From NCBI GenBank assembly GCA_016840645.1, contig JAEORY010000032.1, positions 1 to 16,255 on the forward strand: a stretch of DNA of 16,255 bases. The letters run 5' to 3'. This document shows, one piece after another, positions 7,505 through 13,957 of the stretch (position 1 is the stretch's first letter; each line of letters starts with the position of its first letter). Under the pieces are notes generated by a model, which searched no databases, was not told the DNA's origin, and saw only the letters and a program-made list of their open reading frames with translations. The position numbers were made by a program, and so were the translations under genes. Source of the stretch: Candidatus Borrarchaeota archaeon (lineage in GTDB: Archaea; Asgardarchaeota; Sifarchaeia; Borrarchaeales; Borrarchaeaceae).

Positions 7505-7565
7505 ACATATCCCGCTGGGAATGGATGATTCAGGAAGCCCCCTACAAGTAGGGGTGGTAGTTCAC
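7505..7565 (+). mobile_element. Orphan IS200/IS605 right end (right end B)
   Basis: GGAAGC at 7533 is followed by a perfect seven-pair stem CCCCTAC-AA-GTAGGGG (7539-7554) and GGTAGTTCAC (7556-7565), identical in its tail to right ends A and D. A small hairpin TCCC-GCT-GGGA lies upstream at 7509-7519, and the translation ...IQEAPYK-stop parallels the QEAPSVRVG end of the tnpB at 5721. No tnpB body remains between the flanking minus-strand genes. The upstream border is approximate. It is oriented opposite to both neighbours. Confidence 0.65.
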
Positions 7566-9568
7566 GTTTCGAGTATTTTAGAGTTTCCTGAAGGCAGAAT
7601 CCTTGTAATTTCATCCACCGACATTCTTTTAATCTTATTTTTGTCTTCATCCTTTGCATGTCTTAAAAGAATTTCCTTAATGTGTCGTGCCAATTTGCCG
7701 CTAGAAATCTCTCCTGGAACTACAGTGATATAGTTTTCCGTTTGATTTGATATTGCAGGAAGGGGGCCGCTAAGTGGTAGTGCAAAATCATTCTCTATTT
7801 TAACACCTATAGCTATTTTTAGTGGATTATTTTTTATAAATGTCCTCTCACCACGAACTATAACGCCTCCTTTTGGAATATATTCACCAGAAGGTGCGGT
7901 TTCCGAGACTTGAGTTGCTTTGACATAATAAACATCTCCTGCTCCTAATCCACTTTTCCATGCTCTTGAATATGAAACAGCAAATTGTGCAGCTTCTCGT
8001 AACGTAGTTTCTGGTACATCGTTTCCTTCAGTTTTTATTACTACATATGGAGCGCCTGCCATTTCAGCGTGCATAAAGAAATCCTCGGTATCCATATATC
8101 GTTTGAAGAGGCTCTTATTAGACGTTATATCACGCCCGCCTAGAACTAAGAAATCATCTGACGAAATAAAGAAACGAAGTTTTTCATACCATTTTCTTTT
8201 TCGTTTCTTTTTTAGAGAAACGTCTTCTTCGATCTTGTCATGTCCTTTTTCCTTTAATTTCTCGATTTTTTGTGACGTTTTTTTCAATGCTTTCTTCGCG
8301 CCTTCAATTTTTGATGCGGTCTTCTTGGCAGAGTCGTACCAGTTAGAGGCTACTTCTTCAATGGACTGATGAAGACGAAAAACTATTTCTTTTTCATTTA
8401 AAGCGATTATAATTGCTTTATTTGCAGTATCTATATTTTTAATCATTTCTGCTGATTTTATCCCCTTCGTTTTTCCTTCTTCTATCCTTTTTTGTATTTC
8501 ATCCCATGTAACTCTCCTTTCATACGCAGAAGTGATTGTATGTAAGATTTCACGAAGATCAGCACTGTACAAATAGATTTCTTCAGCAATTTGTTTCATT
8601 TCGATTTCTGATTTTTGCAGTTCTTCAATTGTCTTTGCTTGTTGATCACGTATTCTTTCCAGTTTTGCTAGTTTGTCTTCAGCTGGGCTAGTAATTGCTT
8701 CCACTTTTTCTGATTTTTCAATCTCACCGAAGTAGAAATCCAGTCCTTCGTTGAAAGATGATATTTTTTTAGTTACAAAATTTGAATACGTCATTAAATG
8801 AATAGGTATGACATCAAAAGGAGTAGAGTTTTCGTAAATTATTTCAGGGCTAAGATGTCCTTCTTTTAAGGGTTGAAAGATTGACTTAATCGCTTCTATT
8901 ATGGCAAGGACATCCTCATCATCGATGCTCGAAGATGGTGTAGTCTTTTCAATTTCTGCTCTGAGACAAATCTCTTCTGCAAAAATCTTCTTGATATTGA
9001 AAAAATGTGTTAGTGTACGAGCAATATTCCCTGTAGATGATTCTATAATTTCCTTCAACTCATTCTCAGTAATTTGGAATATGTCAATTCCTCGGCTTGG
9101 TGGGTATTGATAATTTCTTTTTGGGAGAACATCTCGGTCTTTCATTTTCCTATAATACCGAGCGATTAGAATTTGTTCATTAGGATCAAGAAGCAATATA
9201 TTCCCATGACCAAAAAGTTCAAATACAACTTTATATTCATCCGTCAGTTGCCCTACTTCGAGTAGTATTATTCGATCTAAATTATATTGCCGAATGTCAA
9301 TTACACGTTTATTCCTCAAATATTTCCGTAACGTGTGACAAAAATTAGGTGGTATCTTTGGTGGAGTTCTCACATATTCAGTGAGATGAAACCTTTGAAG
9401 GGGTGAAGTCTGAACTAGGACATTAAAACTGCCCTCATCGGTCTTTCGAAATTTCCAAATAAACATAGAATCAATTTGATAAATATTATCAATCCATGAA
9501 TCTTTGATTCTATCTTTGCATTCCATCAAAACTGCAAGTAAATCAACATTCGACATGTCTTTCTTCAT
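7562..9568 (-). CDS. rqcH: RqcH/Rqc2/NEMF-type ribosome quality control protein (NFACT family)
   Basis: Binds peptidyl-tRNA on stalled large ribosomal subunits and, in characterised homologues, recruits tRNA to add C-terminal tails to the stuck chain. The 668-residue protein shows an NFACT-N domain with the tRNA-handling DR pair in YNLDRIILLEVG (Asp98-Arg99), a helical middle, a long Lys/Glu-rich coiled coil (about 300-470) with a basic KKKRKRKWYEKLRFF end, and the NFACT-R domain FISSDDFLVLGGRD...MHAEMAGAPYVVIK. The C-terminus DEITRILPSGNSKI is the usual archaeal ending, so the protein looks complete. The ATG at 9568 has GAGGT (9577-9581) 9 nt upstream. The TGA stop lies inside the orphan IS right end B. 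Its first codon is only 36 bp from the divergent membrane-protein gene. Confidence 0.9.
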   Translation of the reverse strand: MKKDMSNVDLLAVLMECKDRIKDSWIDNIYQIDSMFIWKFRKTDEGSFNVLVQTSPLQRFHLTEYVRTPPKIPPNFCHTLRKYLRNKRVIDIRQYNLDRIILLEVGQLTDEYKVVFELFGHGNILLLDPNEQILIARYYRKMKDRDVLPKRNYQYPPSRGIDIFQITENELKEIIESSTGNIARTLTHFFNIKKIFAEEICLRAEIEKTTPSSSIDDEDVLAIIEAIKSIFQPLKEGHLSPEIIYENSTPFDVIPIHLMTYSNFVTKKISSFNEGLDFYFGEIEKSEKVEAITSPAEDKLAKLERIRDQQAKTIEELQKSEIEMKQIAEEIYLYSADLREILHTITSAYERRVTWDEIQKRIEEGKTKGIKSAEMIKNIDTANKAIIIALNEKEIVFRLHQSIEEVASNWYDSAKKTASKIEGAKKALKKTSQKIEKLKEKGHDKIEEDVSLKKKRKRKWYEKLRFFISSDDFLVLGGRDITSNKSLFKRYMDTEDFFMHAEMAGAPYVVIKTEGNDVPETTLREAAQFAVSYSRAWKSGLGAGDVYYVKATQVSETAPSGEYIPKGGVIVRGERTFIKNNPLKIAIGVKIENDFALPLSGPLPAISNQTENYITVVPGEISSGKLARHIKEILLRHAKDEDKNKIKRMSVDEITRILPSGNSKILET

Positions 9569-9604
9569 TATCTCTTACCTCAACTCAACTTGGAGGGATA
9601 TTAT

Positions 9605-9907
9605 GTGCTAGACGATATTTCAAGTAGAATTTATTGGATGAAGGTTCTCTTAGGTGTAGTAATAGGTCTTATAAACGGTTTAACCGGCGTGATCCACTGG
9701 CCAGGAGTTGTGATAGGTGTAGCCGCCCTTTTTGGCACATATCCACTTTCTCTATTATTGATACGTTACACTGGAAGTCAATCTCCTGAGGCAGCTCAGT
9801 TGACACCATTCAAAATCTTGACAAATGGCTTACCAGCATTTTTATTTGTATTCGTCGTTGTCTGGACTGTAGTTTTCAATTTATTAAATCCAGGTGCTTT
9901 TTTCTAA
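9605..9907 (+). CDS. Small three-helix membrane protein, possible EMC6/Rab5-interacting family homologue
   Basis: A hydrophobic protein of about 100 residues with three predicted membrane segments: KVLLGVVIGLINGLTGVIHW, VVIGVAALFGTYPLSLLLIR and GLPAFLFVFVVVWTVVFNLL, with a polar loop between the last two. The order G-x2-x-G-x3-GLTG, then LSLLLI, then a final G-L-x3-F-x3-V-x-WT-x2-(Y/F)N/G matches what I recall of eukaryotic EMC6, a subunit of the ER membrane protein complex. That similarity is from memory, not an alignment. A TTG at 9590 is part of the GGAGGG Shine-Dalgarno (9592-9597), so the GTG at 9605 is taken as the start. It is divergent from rqcH. The membrane protein call is firm; the family call is tentative. 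Confidence 0.6.
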   Translation: MLDDISSRIYWMKVLLGVVIGLINGLTGVIHWPGVVIGVAALFGTYPLSLLLIRYTGSQSPEAAQLTPFKILTNGLPAFLFVFVVVWTVVFNLLNPGAFF

Positions 9908-9917
9908 AAGAAGCACC
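9893..9917 (+). terminator. Stem-loop spanning the stop codon of the small membrane protein gene
   Basis: GGTGCTT (9893-9899) pairs with AAGCACC (9911-9917), with further T:A pairs inside the loop. The TAA stop lies in the loop and a T-run forms the 5' side. It may mark or protect the 3' end of the transcript. Confidence 0.35.
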
Positions 9918-10043
9918 CTTCAATTCAATCTATTAGATAATGTCAAATGCTTTACATCTTAAAAGATATTTGTCAAGTTAAACTTTTCAATTATCCTCTT
10001 TTATTTTCAATAAGTGAATAACAATGACGCGAAAACTCTTCCC

Positions 10044-10065
10044 AATCTCAAGAAGTTTTGAGATT
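10044..10065. repeat. Inverted repeat 1 with TTTCGCAA tail
   Basis: AATCTCAA (10044-10051) and TTGAGATT (10058-10065) are perfect reverse complements around a six-base centre. The right arm runs into TTTCGCAA (10063-10070), the same tail as the second dyad. Possible operator or RNA hairpin. Confidence 0.5.
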
Positions 10066-10266
10066 TCGCAATGTAGTATTCCTAGAAAAATGCTTTATTG
10101 AAAGAAATGTCAAATTTCCATAGAATATTTTCTTCGTTATCTGTTAAATAAACGCATTAACTATAAATAAAGACTATAAAAACAAAGATAAGATTAATAG
10201 ACCTATCTTACGTAAACTATGGCTTTGTTAGACTTGTTAAGACTCTTTTAATTCGTAAAAATTTTA

Positions 10267-10292
10267 TCTCAAATTTTAGACAAAATTTGAGA
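10267..10292. repeat. Inverted repeat 2 with TTTCGCAA tail
   Basis: TCTCAAATTTT (10267-10277) and AAAATTTGAGA (10282-10292) form a perfect 11-pair dyad with a four-base centre. TTTCGCAA follows at 10294-10301 and a TATA box at 10306. This position just upstream of a promoter suits an activator or repressor site, possibly for the adjacent Lrp-type protein; that is inference. Confidence 0.55.
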
Positions 10293-10305
10293 ATTTCGCA
10301 AAACG

Positions 10306-10313
10306 TTTAAATA
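10306..10313 (+). promoter_or_regulatory. Promoter upstream of the hairpin module and lrp-kaiC operon
   Basis: TTTAAATA is preceded by AAAACG (BRE-like) and predicts a transcription start near 10334-10338. There is no start codon with an SD close by. The transcript would either be non-coding or carry a leader of about 365 nt to the regulator gene at 10700, reading through the GC-rich hairpin module. Confidence 0.5.
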
Positions 10314-10366
10314 GTGGAACGTCTCTATGTAAGAGAATGTGACCCATTCAAATAAGATTGAGAAAT

Positions 10367-10627
10367 GTCAACTACCCCACCCTGAAGGGTAGGGGCTTGT
10401 TCACACAAGTCTCTTAGTTGATTAGAGGGCGTCTCATGTAGGTGAGATGCAGCAGTTGTTTAGGTCATGACACCCTGGGGTGTTCCACTAGCCCCCTGCT
10501 CTGTCGTCGGTGGTTAAAAGTTCTGAGGGGTAGGAACGGTGCTGCCGATGTAAAAAGCCTTTACAACAGTCTCGAAGTGGACCTACTCCCTTGGTGTTGG
10601 GAGCGACGGGACTTGCGAGTACCCGTC
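10367..10627 (-). mobile_element. GC-rich hairpin module with IS200/IS605 right end C (tnpB/omega-RNA relic)
   Basis: On the minus strand the module ends with a hairpin (10375-10396, CCCCACCCT against AGGGTAGGGG in the + sense) and TAGTTGAC (10367-10374). This differs by one base from TAGTTCAC of right ends A, B and D. Reading the minus strand up to the stop at 10372-10374 gives ETCVNKPLPFRVG, a TnpB-like C-terminus. Further upstream the frame has stops, so it is not an active gene. Other stems: 10396-10409 (CTTGT/ACAAG), 10429-10450 (GCGTCTCA/TGAGATGC), 10470-10483 (ACACCC/GGGTGT), 10549-10565 (TGTAAA/TTTACA), 10586-10603 (CTCCC/GGGAG) and 10605-10627 (GACGGGACT/AGTaCCCGTC). The module stands out as GC-rich from its AT-rich flanks. 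Confidence 0.55.
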
Positions 10628-10699
10628 ATTAAAACACCACCCGAATTGAGGTATTTCTACGAACAATCCAAATATAATTGAGTTGAGTGAGGGAAAGAT

Positions 10700-11188
10700 T
10701 TGGAGAGTGATTGGGAACTCGATGATTTAGATAAACAAATTCTGTCAATATTGCAAGGTAATGCCCGCATTGCTTTTACTGATATTGCCAGACAACTAGA
10801 TTCACCAGATACCACTATCCATTTCAGAGTTCGCCGAATGAAAGATAAGGGGATTATTAAGAACTTCACAGTCCTAATTTCTCCTGAAAGTCTAGGATTA
10901 AATCAATATGCATTTTTCCGCCTGAACGTTTCTGGGCACATACTTCCAGATATTTCTAAGGAACGTGCCCAACAAATTGCTGAGAAGCAGAAACAAAGAC
11001 CAGAAATACGTTTTGTTGGCATTGAAGATGATGAAACTACTATCATTGGTCTGGCATTAGTCCATGATTTTAAAGAACTTGAAGAACTGCGCAACTTATT
11101 CGAAAAAAATACAGATATTACTGAGATTCAAATATGGCCTTTAACAAAAGTTCTAAAAGGCGAAGATTATACAGATCAACTTGTATAA
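10700..11188 (+). CDS. Lrp/AsnC-family transcriptional regulator
   Basis: A DNA-binding regulator of 162 residues, the usual length for the family. It has an AsnC-type winged helix-turn-helix at the N-terminus (LDDLDKQILSILQGNARIAFTDIA, then the recognition helix SPDTTIHFRVRRMKDKGII, about 7-55) and an RAM/ligand-binding alpha-beta domain from about residue 65 (AFFRLNVSG ... IRFVGIEDDETTIIGLALV). Family members bind amino acids or similar small ligands and oligomerise. The start is TTG, preceded by GTGAGG 8 nt upstream; there is no nearby ATG. The stop lies 12 bp before a KaiC-like ATPase gene with its own GAGGGG SD, so the two are very likely co-transcribed. Probable targets include its own upstream region, which carries two dyads; that part is inference. 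Confidence 0.88.
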   Translation: MESDWELDDLDKQILSILQGNARIAFTDIARQLDSPDTTIHFRVRRMKDKGIIKNFTVLISPESLGLNQYAFFRLNVSGHILPDISKERAQQIAEKQKQRPEIRFVGIEDDETTIIGLALVHDFKELEELRNLFEKNTDITEIQIWPLTKVLKGEDYTDQLV

Positions 11189-11200
11189 TGAGGGGACATA

Positions 11201-11947
11201 ATGGCAACTACATCTAAATTAATTGAAAGGGTAAAAACAGGCATCCCTGGACTTGATGGAATCTTACACGGGGGTTTCATAAGAGGTACAAATATTGTTA
11301 TTTCAGGGGGCGTTGGTACAGGAAAATCAATTTTTAGCATGCAGTTCCTTGTTGCAGGCGCAGAAAAATATAATGAATCTGGAGTCCTTGTAACTCTAGA
11401 AGAAAAACCCGCAGAACTTAGAAGAGAGGCTGCTCAGTTTGGATGGAATCTTGAACAACTAGAGAATGAAAAAAAACTCATTATTATTGATGCCGCTTCA
11501 AGTAAGGCAGGTCTCCCATCCAGTGAAGAATGGGCACTGCGAAGAGGCTTTGATTTAAATACGTTAGCACAAGAGATCTATAAAGCTACAAAAACTATTG
11601 CAGCTCAAAGAATAGCCGTCGATTCTCTTTCAGGACTTGGCCTTAGGATAGAATCGTCTGCCGAAGTGCGGGGGTCTATTTTTAAACTAAGTGCACTGCT
11701 ACGGGAACTTGGAGTGACGAGTATAATGACCTCGGAGATACTAAGTAACAGCCCAGGACTAAGCCGCTATGGTGTTGAAGAATTTGTCGCACAAGGTCTC
11801 ATTATCCTTTCCTTGGAAGAAGAACAAAGCGAATTGAGACGAAGTATGGTTATCAGAAAAATGCGTGCTACAGCACATAGCTTAAAACGTTTTCCGTTCG
11901 AAATCTCTACTAAAGGAATTGTTGTCATGCCAAGCGGAGAGATGTAG
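11201..11947 (+). CDS. Single-domain KaiC-like RecA-fold ATPase
   Basis: A 248-residue protein with one KaiC domain. It has the N-terminal VKTGIPGLDGILHGGFIRG, Walker A GGVGTGKS (36-43), the paired catalytic glutamates in VTLEEKPAEL (Glu67-Glu68) typical of KaiC, RREAAQFGW after them, Walker B RIAVDS (Asp141), and the C-terminal SMVIRKMRATAHSLKRFPFEI seen in archaeal KaiC/RadA-like proteins. No second domain and no autophosphorylation tail are present, so it is not a clock KaiC in the strict sense. It is expected to form hexamers and act as an ATP-driven switch in signalling. It is translated 12 bp after the Lrp-type gene, which suggests a functional pair of sensor/regulator and ATPase. The cellular role is unknown. 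Confidence 0.9.
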   Translation: MATTSKLIERVKTGIPGLDGILHGGFIRGTNIVISGGVGTGKSIFSMQFLVAGAEKYNESGVLVTLEEKPAELRREAAQFGWNLEQLENEKKLIIIDAASSKAGLPSSEEWALRRGFDLNTLAQEIYKATKTIAAQRIAVDSLSGLGLRIESSAEVRGSIFKLSALLRELGVTSIMTSEILSNSPGLSRYGVEEFVAQGLIILSLEEEQSELRRSMVIRKMRATAHSLKRFPFEISTKGIVVMPSGEM

Positions 11948-11970
11948 AACACCTTTTGTGTCAGTAAACA

Positions 11971-11995
11971 TAATTCCTATTTCTTTATCTTTTTA
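11971..11995 (+). terminator. T-rich tract after the KaiC-like gene
   Basis: A run of T-rich segments ending in TCTTTTTA lies between the KaiC-like stop codon and the convergent leuD stop codon. It suits oligo-T termination of the + strand operon. It overlaps the last codon of leuD on the other strand. Confidence 0.4.
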
Positions 11996-12496
11996 AACCA
12001 AAGACCTATTTTTTAAATATTCTACAATACCTCCGTTATCTAAAATCTCAACTAAGAATTCTGGCAATGGTTCGATGTCTATTCTTTCTCCATTAGTAAG
12101 ATTCTTTACCTCACCAGTTGAAGGGATAATAATCAATTCGTCAAGATTCTTTCCAAATTCTGATACGCTTGGTGCTATAAATACGGGGAGGCCAATATTA
12201 ACTGCATTTCTAAAGAAAATCCGAGCAAAACTCTCCGCTAGTATCGCTTTTACACCCGAGTACTTTAATACATAAGGCGCCTGTTCTCTTGAACTACCTG
12301 ATCCGAAATTACGACCTGCTACAATGATTGTCTGACCATTTTCGACTTTTTCCAAAAACTGTGGATCAAAATTTTCAAATGTATATTTTACTAACTTCTC
12401 ATAGTCTGAACCTAAAGTAAGTCTATGAGCTGCTATTATCAAGTCTGTATCGATATTATCCCCAAATTTTATGATTTTTCCTCTAATTTCATTCAT
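11993..12496 (-). CDS. leuD: 3-isopropylmalate dehydratase-type small subunit (LeuD family)
   Basis: Small swivelling subunit of an aconitase-family hydro-lyase, working with the adjacent large subunit. The 167-residue length is normal for archaeal LeuD/HacB. It starts with GKIIKFGDNIDTDLII (6-21) and contains the conserved GRNFGSGSSREQAP (61-74), with the catalytic serine region, then KAILAESFARIFFRNAVNIGLP. The substrate-selecting loop after DTD normally reads as a YL-type motif (YLV/YLR in isopropylmalate and homoaconitate enzymes); here it is AHRLTLGSDY (23-32), so the substrate is uncertain among isopropylmalate, citramalate and related acids. Its ATG overlaps the leuC stop (ATGAATGA), showing translational coupling. 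No leuA or leuB is present in the window. Confidence 0.85.
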   Translation of the reverse strand: MNEIRGKIIKFGDNIDTDLIIAAHRLTLGSDYEKLVKYTFENFDPQFLEKVENGQTIIVAGRNFGSGSSREQAPYVLKYSGVKAILAESFARIFFRNAVNIGLPVFIAPSVSEFGKNLDELIIIPSTGEVKNLTNGERIDIEPLPEFLVEILDNGGIVEYLKNRSLV

Positions 12497-13757
12497 TTAC
12501 ATCCCTCGGATCAGTAATTTTACCTAGCAATGCAGAAGCGGCAACTGTGGCGCTAGATGCTAAGAAAACCTCACTTGTTCGGTCTCCCATCCTGCCAATG
12601 AAGTTGCGATTAGTTGTCGAAATGCACTTTTCTCCGGGACCCAGTACGCCCATATGTCCTCCTAGGCATGGTCCGCATGTTGGTGTAGAAACAACACCAC
12701 CTGCTTCTGCAAAGATCTCTAGAAGTCCTTCTCTTAAAGCCTGTAACCAAATTTGCTGCGTACCAGGAATCACAATCAGCCTGATATTTGGTTTAACTTG
12801 GTTTCCTTTCAGTATTTTTGCCGCTACTCTCAAATCTGTAAGCCTTCCACCAGTACATGAACCAATAAATGCTTGATTAATTTCCTGTCCTTCTAATTCC
12901 CTAGCAGTAGCAATATTTGATGGTAAATGAGGTTTTGCGACCACAGGTTCAAGATTGTCTGCTTCTATTTCGATTTTTTCTAAGTATTCGGCATCTTTAT
13001 CGCTAGTTAATAGCGTAAGTGCTTTCTTAGTTCTTTGCCCAATATATTCTGCTGTTTTTTCGTCTGGACAGATTATTCCTGTCTTAGCACCTGCTTCTAT
13101 GCTCATGTTACAAATCGTAAAACGTTCATCAAATGGAAGTGCTCGTAATGCATCTCCATCAAATTCCATTGCTCTATAAGTAGCGCCATCTACACCAATA
13201 TCTCCTATAATCGATAAAATAACATCTTTGCCCGATATATATCCATGTTCAGGCAAACTTCCTGAAATATTAAAATGCATAGTTTCAGGAACTCTAAACC
13301 ATAATTCGCCTGTAGCAAACACTACTGCCATTTCTGTTGTACCAATTCCAACTGCAAAGGCTCCTACGGCTCCTGAGGTGCATGTATGTGAGTCGGTTCC
13401 GACAACTAGGTCCCCTGGAACTACATGCCCTTCTTGTGAGATCATAATATGACAAATCCCGTGGCGACCAATCGGGTAATAGTTTTCGATGTTTTGCTCC
13501 TTAACGAACTCTTCCATCGCCAAACATAGCTTCGCGGAAGCGACATCTTTGTTTGGTACAAAATGGTCTGGCGTGACAACTATCCGCGAGGGATCCCAGA
13601 CTTTTCCACCCAATTGTTCCAAGATTTCAGCTGCAGGTCCACATAGAACGTCGTGGGTAAGCGCAAGATCTATTTTTGCAGTCACTATTTGACCGCTTGT
13701 CACATCTTTTTCTCCAGATACTCTCGCCAATATCTTTTCTGAAATAGTATAGCCCAT
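12489..13757 (-). CDS. leuC: 3-isopropylmalate dehydratase-type large subunit (LeuC family)
   Basis: Iron-sulphur subunit of a two-part dehydratase that isomerises 2-hydroxy to 3-hydroxy tricarboxylic or dicarboxylic acids (isopropylmalate in leucine synthesis, citramalate in isoleucine synthesis, or homoaconitate). The 422 residues match the archaeal LeuC/HacA group. The 4Fe-4S ligands are Cys301 in FIGSCTGGRLTDL and Cys361/Cys364 in TPTCGPCLGGHMG. GTDSHTCTSGAVGAFAVGIG and NRNFIGRMG are substrate and cluster signatures. An in-frame TTG at 13790 lies upstream of the predicted transcription start, and an ATG at 13763 is possible. The ATG at 13757 is chosen because homologues begin MG-TI-EKI and GTGATG lies just upstream. 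Exact substrate not determined. Confidence 0.92.
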   Translation of the reverse strand: MGYTISEKILARVSGEKDVTSGQIVTAKIDLALTHDVLCGPAAEILEQLGGKVWDPSRIVVTPDHFVPNKDVASAKLCLAMEEFVKEQNIENYYPIGRHGICHIMISQEGHVVPGDLVVGTDSHTCTSGAVGAFAVGIGTTEMAVVFATGELWFRVPETMHFNISGSLPEHGYISGKDVILSIIGDIGVDGATYRAMEFDGDALRALPFDERFTICNMSIEAGAKTGIICPDEKTAEYIGQRTKKALTLLTSDKDAEYLEKIEIEADNLEPVVAKPHLPSNIATARELEGQEINQAFIGSCTGGRLTDLRVAAKILKGNQVKPNIRLIVIPGTQQIWLQALREGLLEIFAEAGGVVSTPTCGPCLGGHMGVLGPGEKCISTTNRNFIGRMGDRTSEVFLASSATVAASALLGKITDPRDVNE

Positions 13758-13802
13758 TTTCATCACTATTAAAATTGCGTTTTTCCTCAAAATCTCACAG
13801 AT

Positions 13803-13810
13803 TTATTTAA
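13803..13810 (-). promoter_or_regulatory. TATA box for leuCD
   Basis: On the minus strand TTAAATAA is preceded by AGAAAGA, the same BRE-like prefix as the first promoter in the window. It predicts a start near 13780, about 20 nt before the chosen leuC ATG. This argues against the longer TTG-initiated reading. Confidence 0.55.
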
Positions 13811-13957
13811 TCTTTCTGGAGAAAAAAAGTTGCCCATCTTTAATTGGATATAATTGCATACCGACAAGATCGTTCACAAAAAGCTTTTATTAAAGAGGTT
13901 TAGAACTGAAAAATGTAGAACAATGCGATATTTAACAAAACTCTGGCATATTTGGAA

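Larger units (their letters stand above)
9918..10366. other. AT-rich non-coding stretch
   Basis: No convincing gene is present on either strand, and stops occur in all frames. It contains two dyads with a shared tail (10044-10065 and 10267-10292) and a promoter-like TATA box (10306-10313), listed separately. I see no tRNA boxes and no CRISPR-like array. Confidence 0.6.

Noticed and set aside
10375..10627. RNase P RNA, SRP RNA or another household RNA
   Set aside because: I looked for the conserved cores of RNase P and the SRP helix 8 sequence and did not find them. The end signature points to an IS200/IS605 origin.
10442..10681. A 79-codon plus-strand open frame inside the hairpin module
   Set aside because: It has no SD, odd composition, no recognisable domain, and lies across several strong hairpins. 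The minus-strand tail matches a TnpB terminus instead.
13758..13790. TTG at 13790 as the leuC start
   Set aside because: It lies upstream of the transcription start predicted from the TATA box at 13803-13810, and homologues begin at the MG-TI-EKI motif.
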